Positions 1 through 9,784 of a stretch of DNA of 64,000 nucleotides are shown here, piece after piece. The position numbers were made by a program, and so were the translations under genes. A model generated the notes under the pieces. The model was not told the origin of the DNA. It saw only the letters and a list, made by a program, of their open reading frames with translations, and searched no databases. The DNA lies in the NCBI GenBank assembly GCA_030068075.1, contig CM057823.1:17580485-17644484 (forward strand). The letters run 5' to 3'. This DNA comes from Paguma larvata (lineage: Eukaryota; Chordata; Mammalia; Carnivora; Viverridae). How positions within the stretch are numbered: position 1 is the first letter of the stretch; each line of letters opens with the position of its first letter.

Positions 1-1191
1 TATACTCGTCAAGAAAAAAAAGAGAGAGGTCTAAAAAAATATCCAAAATGAAAGAGATATTGCAAGTTGTACCAGAGTAATAGGAAGGGTCATAAAAGAC
101 CATTATAAACAATTGTATGTGAACAAATGAACGACCTAGGAGAAATTGATACTGGAAACATACATCTATCAAGACTAAATTGTGGTGAAATAGAAAATCT
201 AAACAGAACAATTATTGGCAAGGAGACTGAATCAATAGTCAGAAACCTCCCAAAAAAAAACAAAAGCCCAGGACCAGTTGGGTTCACTGGTAAATTCTAC
301 CAAACAGTCAAAGAAGAATTAGTACCAATCCTTCTGAAACTCTTCCAAAAAATAGAAGAAGAATGCTTCCAAATGTGTTTTATAAAGCCAGCATTACCCT
401 AATACTAAAACCGGACAAAAGTGCCACAAAAAGAAAAAATAACAGGTAAATAACCCTGATGAATATAGATGCAACAATCCCAAATAAAATATTAGCAAAC
501 TGAATGCAGCAATACAATAAAGGATCACACACCACAATCAAGCAAGGTTTATTCAAAGCATACAAGGATGATTCAACATTTGCACCTCAGTCAACATGAT
601 GCTCTACAGTAACAACATGAGGGAAAAATCATGTGATCATCTCAATAGATGCAGATAAAGCATTTGACAAAATTCAACATCTGTTTATGATAAAAACTCT
701 CAACAGAGTGGGTATAGAGGGAATGGACATCAGTATGATAAAAGCCATACATCACAAGCTACAGCTAACATCATATTTTAGAGTGAAAAGCTGAAATCTT
801 TTCCTCTAAGGTCAGGGACAAGACAAGGATGTCTGCTCTCACCACTTAATTAAGGAAGTCTTACCCTGAAAAATTAGGCAAGAAAAAGAAATCAAAGACA
901 TCAAAAATGGAAAAGAAGAAGTAAAATTGTCATTATTTGCAGATGGCATAGTACTATATATTAAGTATATATTATATATACTATATATTAAGAATCAACC
1001 AAAAAGTAATAGAATTAATAAATGAATTGAGTAAATTTTCAGTCTACAACAAATATCCAAAAATCTGTTGTGTTTCTCTTGATTTAATAATAAGCTATCA
1101 GAAAGAGACATTTTTAAAAATCCCATTTACAATTGCATCAAAAAGAATAAAATACCTGGAAATATATTTAACCAAGGAGGCTAAAACTTTC
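1..1191 (+). pseudogene. L1 ORF2 remnant, 5' part (reverse transcriptase region), old copy
   Basis: This is a decayed LINE-1 ORF2, the protein that nicks target DNA and reverse-transcribes L1 RNA. Around 127-402 the translation shows the conserved stretch just before the RT core (SPGPVGFTGKFYQTVKEEL). Around 640-770 comes the segment matching AFDKIQH...[10 protein letters not shown]. The RT catalytic box is at 936-947 and reads F-A-D-G, so the second aspartate codon has become glycine (ggc at 945-947). Frames are broken repeatedly and an AT-rich 27-bp local duplication lies at 953-992. The element runs in from before the window start and resumes at 5241 after a younger L1 insertion. It cannot encode an active enzyme. 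Confidence 0.9.
1181..1191. repeat. Target-site duplication, left copy (L1 insertion)
   Basis: CTAAAACTTTC here is repeated exactly at 5241-5251. The two copies flank the minus-strand L1 and mark where it entered the older L1. The old ORF2 sequence reads on across the junction once one copy is removed. Confidence 0.85.
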
Positions 1192-1399
1192 TTTTTCTTA
1201 ATAGTTTATTTTCAAACTGGTTTACATATAACACCCAGCGTTCATCCAACATGTGCCCTCTTTAATGCCCGTCACCCCCTCTCCCCCCTCCCTCAGTTTG
1301 TTCTTAGTCTTTGAGAGTCTCTTATGTTTTATCTCCCTCCCTCTCTGTTTTTTTTTTTCCTTTCCCCTCTTCCCCTCGCCCTGGCTTTTGCTTAGTCTC
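1192..1399 (-). other. L1 3' UTR with polypurine tract
   Basis: This lies downstream of the ORF2 stop. On the minus strand it is strongly purine-rich (about 1260-1390), the G-rich tract typical of L1 3' UTRs. It ends in a short, degraded A-rich tail at the target-site duplication. Confidence 0.8.
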
Positions 1400-2802
1400 T
1401 CAAAATCCACCTATGCGTGGAAAGATATGGTATCTGTCTTTTTCTGACTGGCTTATTTCACTTAACATAATACCCTCCAGTTCCATCCATGTTGCTACAC
1501 ATGACCAGATTTCATTTTTTCTCATTGCCATGTAGTAGTCCATTGTATATATGTACCACAACTTCTTTATCCATTCGTAAGTTGATGGGCACTTGGTCTC
1601 TTTCCATGATTTGGCTAATGTTGAAAGTGCTGCTATGAACATTGGGGTACACGTGCCCCTATGCATCAGCATTCCTGTGTCTCGGGTAGATTCCTAGCAG
1701 GGCTATTGCTGGGTCATAGGGTAGCTCTATTTTCATTTTTTTGAGGAACCTCCACACCGTTTTCCAGAGTGGCTGCACCAGTTTGCATTCCCACCAACAG
1801 TGTAGGAGGGTGCCTGCTTCTCCACAACCCTGCCAGCATCCATAGTTTCCTGATTTGTTCATTTTAGCCACTCGAACTGCTGTGAGGTGGTATCTCAGTG
1901 TGGTTTTGATTTGTGTTTCCCTGATGATGAGTGACTGAGCATCGTTTCATGTATCTGTTGGCCATCTGGATGTCCTCTTTGGAGAAGTGTCTATTCATAT
2001 CTTCTGCCCATTTCTTCACTGGATTATTCGTTTTTTGGGTGTGGAATTTGGTAAGTTCTTTATAGGTTTTAGATACTAGTCCTTTATCCGATATGTCATT
2101 TGCAATTATCCTTTCCCATTCCATCGGTTGTCTATTAGTTTTGTTGGTTGTTTCCTTTGCCGTGCAGAAGCTTTTTATCTTGATGAGGTCCCAATAGTTC
2201 ATTTTTGCTTTAAATTCCCTCGCCTTTGGAGATGTGTCACATAGGAAATTGCTGCGTCTCAGATCAAAGAGGTTTTTTCCTGCTTTCTCCTCTAGGATTT
2301 TGATGGTTTCCTGTCTCACATTCAGGTCACTCATCCATTTAGAGTTTATTTTTGTGAGTGGTGTAAGGAAGTGGTCTAGTTTCATTCTTTTGCATGTTGG
2401 TGTCCAGTTCTCCCAGCACCATTTGTTAAAGAGGCTGTCTTTTTTCCATTGGATACTCTTTCCTGCTTTGTCAAAGATTAGTTGGCCATATGCTTGTGGG
2501 TCCATTTCTGGGTTCTCTATTCTATTCCATTGGTCTATGTGTCTGTTCTTGTGCCAATACTATGCTGTCTTGATGACTACTGCTTTGTAGTAGAGGTTAA
2601 AATCTGGGATTGTGATGCCTCCCCCTTTGGTTTTATTCTTCAGAATTACTTTGGCTATCCGGGGTCTTTTGTGGTTCCATACAAATTTTAGGATTGTTTG
2701 CTCTAGCTTTGAGAAGAATGCTGGTGCAATTTTGATTGGGATTTTGCATTGAATGTGTAGATTGCTTTGGGTAGTATTGCCAGCTTGCAACCTTTCCTTC
2801 AT
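1400..2802 (-). pseudogene. L1 ORF2 C-terminal remnant (Cys-rich domain retained)
   Basis: Only about the last third of ORF2 remains. It starts in the region after the RT core ([30 protein letters not shown]) and runs to the end, through WIKKLWYIYTMDYY. The C-terminal cysteine motif is clear in translation of 1659-1871: [19 protein letters not shown], i.e. C-x3-C-x7-H-x4-C. The frame is broken by a nonsense codon (tryptophan codon changed to TAG at 2560-2562) and by frameshifts near 1930 and near 1680. No endonuclease and no RT core are present. It would not make a working ORF2p. Confidence 0.92.
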
Positions 2803-3692
2803 AGAGTCCCCCTCAGGATCTCTTGTAAGATTGGTTTATTTGTGATGTATTCCTTCAAGTTTTGTTTGTTTGGGAAGACCTTTATCTCTCCATCCATTTT
2901 GAATGACAGGCTGGCCAGGTAAAGGATGCTTGGCTGCATGTCCTTCCTGTTCATCACATTGAAGATTTCCTGCCATTCCTTTCTGGCTTGCCAAGTTTCT
3001 GTGGATAAGTCCGCTACTACCCTAATGTGTCTGCCTTTGTAAGTCAAGGCCCGTTTATCCCTAGCTGCTTTCAGGATTCTCTCTTTATCTTTGTATTTTC
3101 CCAGCTTCACCATGATGTGTCTTGCTGAGGGTCTATTCAGGTTACGTCTGAGGGGAGTTCTCTGTGCCTCTTGGACTTCAATGCCCATTTCCATCTTCAT
3201 GTTGGGGAAGTTCTCATCGATGATTTGTTCAAGTATCCCTTCGATTCCTTTCTCTCTCTCATCTTCCTCTGGAATTCCTATAATATGTTTGTTATTCCGT
3301 TTGATTGCATTGCTCAGCTCTCGAATTCTCCTTTCCCGTTCCTGAATCAGTTTCTCTCTCTTTTTCTCTGCTTCCTCCTTTTCTGTAATTTTATCTTCTA
3401 ATTCCCCTACTCTCTCTTCTGCCTCTTCAATCCGCGCTGTGGCTGCCTCCAATTTGTTTTGCCCCTTATTTAAAGCATTTTTTAATTCCTGTAGATCGTT
3501 TTTTAGGACCTTGATCTCTGCCTCTAGGGTCCCCCTGCTTTCTTCTATGCTTTTTTCAAGCCCTGAGAGTATTTTTATGTTTATCATTCTGTATTCTTGT
3601 TCTGTTAAGTTGCTTATGTCTGCTTTCATAATTTCTTGTGCTGTCACTATTTCCTGTACAGTCTTTTGAGGGGAGTTCTTCCGTTTGGTCAT
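2799..3692 (-). CDS. L1 ORF1p-like RNA-binding protein, 297 codons, open
   Basis: ORF1p is the L1 RNA-binding chaperone that trimerises and coats L1 RNA in the cytoplasm. The frame is uninterrupted from ATG (3692) to TGA (2799). A lysine-rich start (MTKRKNS) is followed by a long charged coiled coil at about residues 40-130 with E/K heptads. An RRM-like segment begins near residue 134 ([20 protein letters not shown]). A C-terminal domain contains [32 protein letters not shown] and [14 protein letters not shown], matching the most conserved ORF1p blocks. It stops at LRGTL, slightly earlier than the human family length of 338 residues. The last residues appear cut by a small frame change at the deletion point. 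It looks like a recent copy with little decay. Expression is not shown. Confidence 0.85.
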   Translation of the reverse strand: MTKRKNSPQKTVQEIVTAQEIMKADISNLTEQEYRMINIKILSGLEKSIEESRGTLEAEIKVLKNDLQELKNALNKGQNKLEAATARIEEAEERVGELEDKITEKEEAEKKREKLIQERERRIRELSNAIKRNNKHIIGIPEEDEREKGIEGILEQIIDENFPNMKMEMGIEVQEAQRTPLRRNLNRPSARHIMVKLGKYKDKERILKAARDKRALTYKGRHIRVVADLSTETWQARKEWQEIFNVMNRKDMQPSILYLASLSFKMDGEIKVFPNKQNLKEYITNKPILQEILRGTL

Positions 3693-5240
3693 TTTGGCAA
3701 TGTGTGTATTGGTTTATTTCCTATTTCTCCCTGGAAAGGAAAAGGGCCAGACCGACAAACAGGAAACACAAACTCACAAACTTACTGACCAATAATACAG
3801 ACAAACAAATCACAACATAAAAAAGATTAACAAACGACACTCTGGAGGCCTGCAACCTGACGTACCAGCTACACGATAATGATGGGATGTGCGCTCTGCT
3901 GATGGCAGAGCATACATAGAGTAGTGACAGGTGTGGGGAGAAGAAGAAATTGAACTTTGACCAGGTAGAGAGATTAGAAGACTTGATCCAGCAAGAGAGA
4001 AATCAGAATAAGGAAGGATGCGAGGAAAGAGAAATGAAGTTAGATTTTGCCCAGATGCACTATGTGGTCTGACTGTTCCATAGAGAGAGAGATAGGAAAT
4101 TAAAGAGGGAGATGTAGAACATGCGTTGAGAGAGTGGGTTAAATGTCTGTTTAAGCAAGCCAAAACCCCCAGGTGACTGGTTTAGAGGCGAGGAGAGATA
4201 GGAAGGAGAAGAGAAAGAACATATCTAAAACCAAAGAATTGACCTAGAAGTAATCCAATGCTGCAGTATTTGTGTCTCCACAGCTACCACTCCTGCAGAT
4301 GGGCGTCTCCCATATGAGGAGGGGCGTTGCCTGGTGTAGGCGGGTCCCACCTCCACGGCTGGGGGGTAGAGTACTAGGGTTTGGCTTTGTGGAAATGCAC
4401 GATCACAATGGTGCCCTCCCAGCCCGACAATCTCAGATCACTCCTCACAGACCCACAGTCTCAGATCACTCCTCAGTTTCTGTTCTCAACTCTACCCACG
4501 TTACCAGCGCAGTTCAAATTGCTGGGCGGTCGTGCCCCCCAAGCTCATCTGAATTCCGTTAATGTGCTCTGACTGCCAGGCCTTATGTAAATTGAGTAAC
4601 TGACTCAGCACCGGTGCGACTACAATGACATCTCCCTAGTCTCTCTTCACAGACCTAGAGTCTCCGAACCCTCTTCTGTGTCCGTCCTCCACTTGGTCAG
4701 GGTGCAGGGGCAGCACGACCCGCTGGGTGGTCGGGAGACCCTGCACGCTCAGCCTTCCCCACCCAAATTATGTCTCTGAGTCAGCACCAATCCAGCTATG
4801 GCGCGCACCTCTCCGTGTCAGGGGCTGGGACAGCGTCACTGGCTCCAGAGTGAAGAAAGCTCCGCCAGCTCCACCATGAGCAACGGCCCTCTCTCCACAA
4901 AACCTTGCGGCTAGGGACTGGATGATAAGCTCCCTCTCCGCCTGGGTTCGAGGTACTTTCCCTGTTGCTCTTTCTCTTCCCCTTGTCTTTCGGAGGAAGG
5001 GGCCCGGGGCCCGGGGCCCACTCTCCACAGTCTGCACCTCCGCGGCTCTCTTTATTTCTCCCAGTTTGCACTCACTCAGTCTCCCAGGATCCTCTGGATT
5101 TTGAGTTCTCTTCCCTGTAGCCTCCAACTCCTCTTCCTGCAGATCTCTGCGGTTGAGAGTTTCCCGGTCTTAGTCCCTCTCAGATTAAGAGTCTCCAGAG
5201 AGCAGCAGCGGGTATTCTTACTTCTCCGCCATGTTGGCCC
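3693..5240 (-). promoter_or_regulatory. L1 5' UTR / internal promoter region
   Basis: About 1.5 kb lies between the element's 5' end and the ORF1 start. It is GC- and CpG-rich compared with the window. The minus strand begins GGGGCCAACATGGCGG. The segment CCAACATGGCGG (5226-5237) resembles the YY1-type site at the start of L1 5' UTRs in other mammals, which helps place transcription initiation. Three tandem GGGGCCC units lie at 4999-5019. Many short upstream reading frames occur here; I do not count them as genes. Promoter activity is inferred from position only. Confidence 0.7.
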
Positions 5241-5251
5241 CTAAAACTTTC
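5241..5251. repeat. Target-site duplication, right copy (L1 insertion)
   Basis: Exact copy of CTAAAACTTTC at 1181-1191. Confidence 0.85.
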
Positions 5252-6990
5252 TAATTGAAAACTATGAGACAGGGGCACCTGGGTGGCTCAGTTGGTTAAG
5301 CCTCCAACTTTGGCTCAGGTCATGATCTCATGGTCTGTGGTTTCAAGCCCCGCGTCTGGCTCTATGCTGACAGCTCAGAGCCTGGAGTCTGCTTCAGATT
5401 CTATGTCTCCCTCTCTCTGCCACTCCCCTGCTCACATTCTGTCTCTTTCTTTCAAAAATAAACATTAAAAAAATTTTTTTTAAATGAAAACTATATGACA
5501 TTAATAGAAGAAATTGAAGAAGATATAAATAAATGAAACATGTTTTACTCACTGATTGGAAGAATTAAACTGTAAAAATACCCATATGTATCAGAATAAT
5601 ATATTCATAATAAATGCAAAATCTCTATCATAATTCCAATGATATTGTTCACAGAAATAGAACAAACAATTTTAAAATTTGTATGGAAACCCAAAAAAAC
5701 CCAAGTAGCCAAAGAAACCATGAGAAAGAAGAACAAAGCTGGAGACATAACATTCCTTTATTTCAAATTATGTTATAAAGCTATAGTAATCAAAATAATA
5801 TCAAAAGAACAAACATATATATCAATGGAACAGAATAGAGAGCCCAGAAATAAACCTATGTAGATACGGTAAAATAACTTATAACAAAGGATACAAGAAT
5901 ATACAGCGGGGAAAAGACAGTCTCTTCAATAAATGGTCCTGGGAAAATTGGACAGCTACATGGAAAAGAGTGAAGTTGAACCATTATTTAATGCCGTACA
6001 GAAATTTTGAGAAGAATTAACTCAAAATGAATAAAAGACTTGAGCATAAGATCTAAACTATAAAGCTTTTAGAAGAAAACATAGGTAGTAATCTCCTTCA
6101 CACTGATCTTGACAGTGCTTTTTTTTTTTAAATCTGACCCCAAAAACAAAAACACACAAGAGCAAAAATAAACAAGGAGGACTTCATCAAACTAAAAAGC
6201 TCCTGGACAGCAAAGAAAACCAACAACAATATGAAAAGGCAATCTACTGAATGGGGGAAAATATTGTAAATCATATACCTAACTGGGAGCTAATATCCAT
6301 AATGTATAAAGAGCTCATACAACTCAATAGTAAAACAAACAAACAAAAAAAGAAACAATTACAAAATGAGAAGAGGATTTGAATAGACAGTTTTCAAAGA
6401 AGACATACAATGGCCAAAGATACTTGAAAAGATGTTCGATGTCATTAATCATTGGGAAAATACAAATCAATACCACCACGAGATATTACCTCATACCTGT
6501 TACAAAATCAGAAAGTTAAATATAAGTGTTGGTGAGGATGTGGAGAAAAGAGCCCTCATTCACTGATGGTGGGAATGTAAACTGGCATAAATATCATGAA
6601 AAGTGTTATGGAGATCCTCAAAAATTAAAAATAGAACTACCGTATGATTCAGCAATTCCACTTCTGGGTATTCATCCAAAGAAAGCAAAAGCACTAATCC
6701 AAAAAGATTTATCTACTGTAATGTTCACTGCAGTATTACTTATGTTAGCCAAAATATGGGCAAAACCATTGATGGATGAATGGGTAAAGAAATTGTGGTA
6801 TACGTAATCCAATGAAATAGTATTCAGTTGCCATTTGTGACAACATGGATGGACTTGAGGGCATTATGCTAAGCGAGATGATTCAGACAGACAGACTCAT
6901 GTGGAACCCAAGAGCAAGCATATAGTTATGAAGAGCAGATTGAAGAGGTGGGGGTGGAGGATGGGATACAATTTTTTTTTTTAGTTTCAA
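5252..6990 (+). pseudogene. L1 ORF2 remnant, 3' part, and 3' UTR (continuation of the old L1)
   Basis: This continues the plus-strand L1 broken at 1191. Conserved blocks are visible in pieces: [13 protein letters not shown] (about 5655), AGDITFLYFKLCYKA (about 5740), ELPYDSAIPLLGIHPK (about 6630-6680), WVKKLWYT (about 6780). The coding part fades after about 6860, and a G-rich then T-rich 3' UTR-like piece runs to about 6990. Many stops and shifts are present. A SINE is inserted at 5272-5484. Confidence 0.88.
5272..5484 (+). mobile_element. tRNA-derived carnivore SINE
   Basis: Head AGGGGCACCTGGGTGGCTCA, tRNA-like first 75 bp, CT-rich middle, A-rich tail. It is flanked by TGAAAACTATGAGAC (5256-5270) and TGAAAACTATATGAC (5485-5499), 13 of 15 matching. 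It is inserted in the old L1 just beyond the younger L1. Confidence 0.93.
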
Positions 6991-7329
6991 TATGTTGAAA
7001 AAAACTTTAAAAACTCACAGATGGGTTTAATATATTAGACAACTGGAATGAGATTTGCCTAACTGCTAGATTTATAGGATTTAAATAGCCATACTGAAAC
7101 AAAGAAACAGAAATGATAAAAGTCAGGGAATTGTTTGAGTTATACGTGGACATGGTGAAAATGTCTTACATGATGTAGTTGGAGTCCCAAAGTGAGAAGA
7201 AAGATAAAGAATCAGAAATATTTGAAGAAAATGACTGAGAATGTTTTAGACGGTCGTTATTAAACTATTGTTTCAAGAAGTGCTACATATTCCAACTAGA
7301 AAACAACATAAACCCACACACTTAAACAT
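6991..7329. other. No recognisable feature
   Basis: AT-rich sequence between the old L1 tail and an LTR. I see no long open frame and no repeat family that I recognise. Confidence 0.5.
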
Positions 7330-7787
7330 TGTATTACTTTCCTATAACTGTCATAATAAAATTACCACAAACTCGGTAGTTTCAAAAAATATAAAATTTT
7401 TCTCTTACTGTTTTGATCAATGGAGGCCAGAAGACTGAAATCAAGAAGTCAGTAGGGCTTTCCTTCCTTTGAGGACAATATGGAAGACTCATTTTCCTTA
7501 CCAATTCTTATCTTCTGATGTTTCCATCAATTCTTGACTTTTCTTGATGTGTAGCTTTATCTTTATAATCTCTCTTTCATCATGTGGCATTCTCTCTGCC
7601 TCTGTGTGTCCTTTTCTGTCTATTATAAGGACATTCACATAGCATTTAGGGCCTCCTCTAATCCATTATGAACTAATCTTTATCCTTCCCTTAACTACAT
7701 TTGTGAAGACCTTATTTCCAAATAAGACCATATGATGAAGTTCTGGGTAAATATGAATTTTGGGGAGACACTATTCAATCTTATGTA
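7330..7787 (-). mobile_element. MLT1-type LTR (ERVL-MaLR), solo
   Basis: The plus strand starts TGTATTACTTTCCTATAACTG and ends ATGAATTTTGGGGAGACACT...TTATGTA, which is the reverse complement of the MLT1 LTR layout. The middle contains TCTGCCTCTGTGTGTCC and TTATAAGGACA, also expected. No internal retroviral genes flank it. Divergence is high, so it is old. Confidence 0.8.
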
Positions 7788-8300
7788 AATATATAATAAT
7801 AGAATTGCTGAAAATAAATAACAAAGAGAAATACTTAAAAGTCTGCATAGAAATAAGACTGAACGCTAACTCCTTAAGACAAATAAAAGAGGCCACAAGA
7901 CAATAGAATATATTTTAAGAGTGACGAAATAAAACCATTGCCAGTGCAAAATTCTATATGGGACAAAATATCAGGTTGAAACAAAGACTATTTCAGAAAA
8001 ATAAAAACTGACAAATTTTAACAAATACATGTATATTAGTGAGTCTGTAAAAAAGTGTTCTCAAGTCGAACAAAATTTATCCCAAATGGAAGCTCAAAGA
8101 TCAGGATCAGATAAACGCAAAAGAAAGAATGGCTCTGTGGGTAAATTTCAGTAAGTGCTAATTGTATAATAATAATAATTTATTATGAGTTTAAAAAATA
8201 CACACACACATAGAAAAAAGTATGAAAACATTATCCAGAAGTAGTGAAGCTATTCAAACAACAAAGTAGACATTAAAGCAAAAGTCACTACTATCTATAA
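7788..8300. other. No recognisable feature
   Basis: A-rich sequence with no clear open frame. A small (AAT) run at 8168-8182 and a short CA run near 8200 are the only structure. Confidence 0.45.
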
Positions 8301-8313
8301 AAGAGACACCTTA

Positions 8314-8502
8314 GGGGCACCTGAGTGGCTTAGTTTGAGTGTCTGATTCTTGGTTTCAGCCTCGGTCAGGATCTTATAGTTTGTGCGTTCAAGCCACACT
8401 GTCAGCACGGAGCCTGCTTGGGATTGTCTCCCTCTCACTCTGTCTCTGACCCTGCCCCATCCATGCCCTCTTTCTCAAAATGAATAAACAAACAAACAAA
8501 AC
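8314..8502 (+). mobile_element. tRNA-derived carnivore SINE, diverged
   Basis: GGGGCACCTGAGTGGCTTAG head, CT-rich middle, AATAAACAAACAAACAAAAC tail. Flanks AAGAGACACCTTA (8301-8313) and AAGAGATACTTTA (8503-8515) match at 11 of 13 positions. Confidence 0.9.
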
Positions 8503-8852
8503 AAGAGATACTTTATAAAAATAGAATAATTAACTTGGAAAATGAAATAATTATAAATTTTTATGTAATATGAATAATAATTTCAAATATATAAGGCAAA
8601 AATTAAAAACCTGAAAGTTAGTCAATTTAACGATCACAGTAAATATTTTTAATACACCCATGTCAGCGACTGATATAAAAAGCAGAGAAAAAATAGGAAA
8701 TTTGAACAACACTTGACAAAATAAGCCTTGTCATTGTATAGCACACTGATCCAACATTTGCAGAACGTATGCGTGTTTTTTCAAGTTCACATGGAACATT
8801 TACAGAGACTATCTGATCCATAGAGTCTCAACAGTAAAAGATGAGATTTCAC

Positions 8853-9085
8853 TTTTTTAAAGTTTATTAATCGATTAATTTTTTGACTTAGATTTTTTTT
8901 ATGTTTTATATATTTTTGAGAGAGAGAGCGAGTAGGGGAGGGACAGACAGAGAGGGAAACACAGAATCCCAATCAGGCTCCACGCTGTCAGCGCAGAGCC
9001 CCACACGGGGCCGAACCCACCAACTGAGAGATCATGACCTCAGCCGAAGTTGGACCATTCACCAACTGAGCCACCAACGCTCCCC
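8853..9085 (-). mobile_element. tRNA-derived carnivore SINE
   Basis: Minus-strand copy: T-rich tail at left, AGAGAGAG tract, GATCATGACCT and GAGCCACC at right. Flanked by AAAAGATGAGATTTCA (from 8836) and AAAAGATGGAATTTCA (from 9087). Confidence 0.92.
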
Positions 9086-9247
9086 TAAAAGATGGAATTT
9101 CAAAAAAATAAACATGCAGAATATATTTTTGCCACACTGAAAAAGCTAGAAGTCAATAAAAAAGAAACTATTAAATCCCTATCAATTAGAAAATTAGTTA
9201 ACTTATAATAATATATTCAAATTTATAAATAAATTTACTTATAAATT

Positions 9248-9449
9248 TTGTTTATTTTAACTTTATTTATTTTTGAGAGACAGAGCACAAGTTGGGGAGT
9301 GACAGAGAGAGGGAGACACAGAATCCAAAGCACGTTCCAGGCTCTGAGCTGTCAGCACAGAGCCTGATGCCGGACTGGAACTCACTAACTGTGAGATCAT
9401 GACCTGAGCTGAAATCAGATCCTCAACTGACTGAGCCACCCAGGCGCCC
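9248..9449 (-). mobile_element. tRNA-derived carnivore SINE
   Basis: Tail TTTATTTATTTTTGAGAGACAG at left, GAGCCACCCAGGCGCCC at right. I could not find a convincing target-site duplication. Confidence 0.92.
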
Positions 9450-9784
9450 AAGGGAGAAGTTTTAATGGAAGTTAGAAAATAATTGAACAAAATAAGAATG
9501 GAAATATGTCATAACAAAAATTGTTGGTTTCATATTTAGATGGAAATTTATACCATTAAAATAATTGTAATACAGGATAAGCTAAAATTGATTAAGTATC
9601 TATTAAAGAAATTTTTTAAATATAACAAATGAAAACAGAGGAAAGTAGAAGAGAGGAAAGAATAGATAAATCAGAAAATAAAATGAAGGGGAAAACAAAA
9701 TAGGATGATCAGTGTATCCAAAAGTTGACTTTTTAAATGCTACTTATCTGAAAATCCTTAGCGTGTCAAATTTCTTTAAAAAGT
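9450..9784. other. No recognisable feature
   Basis: AT-rich, A-biased plus strand between a SINE and the start of a long L1. No open frame of note. Confidence 0.45.

Larger units (their letters stand above)
1192..5240 (-). mobile_element. Carnivore L1, both ends present, internally deleted, 4.05 kb
   Basis: The element lies on the minus strand. Its 5' end is at 5240 (GGGGCCAACATGGCGGAGAAG, a typical L1 start). A GC-rich 5' UTR follows (5240-3693), then an open ORF1 (3692-2799), the C-terminal part of ORF2 (2802-1400), and a 3' UTR with a purine-rich tract (about 1399-1192) with a short A-rich tail. A perfect 11-bp duplication flanks it, so it arrived as one retrotransposition event. A full carnivore L1 is usually 6 kb or more. 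The missing part is the endonuclease and reverse transcriptase portion of ORF2, lost at about 2780-2800. It is younger than the L1 it interrupts. Confidence 0.92.

Noticed and set aside
936..947. Reverse transcriptase as a retron or domesticated RT
   Set aside because: It sits in a plain, decayed L1 ORF2 with matching upstream and downstream L1 blocks.
4768..5127. 119-codon minus-strand frame as a gene
   Set aside because: It lies inside the L1 5' UTR and is compatible with chance in GC-rich sequence.
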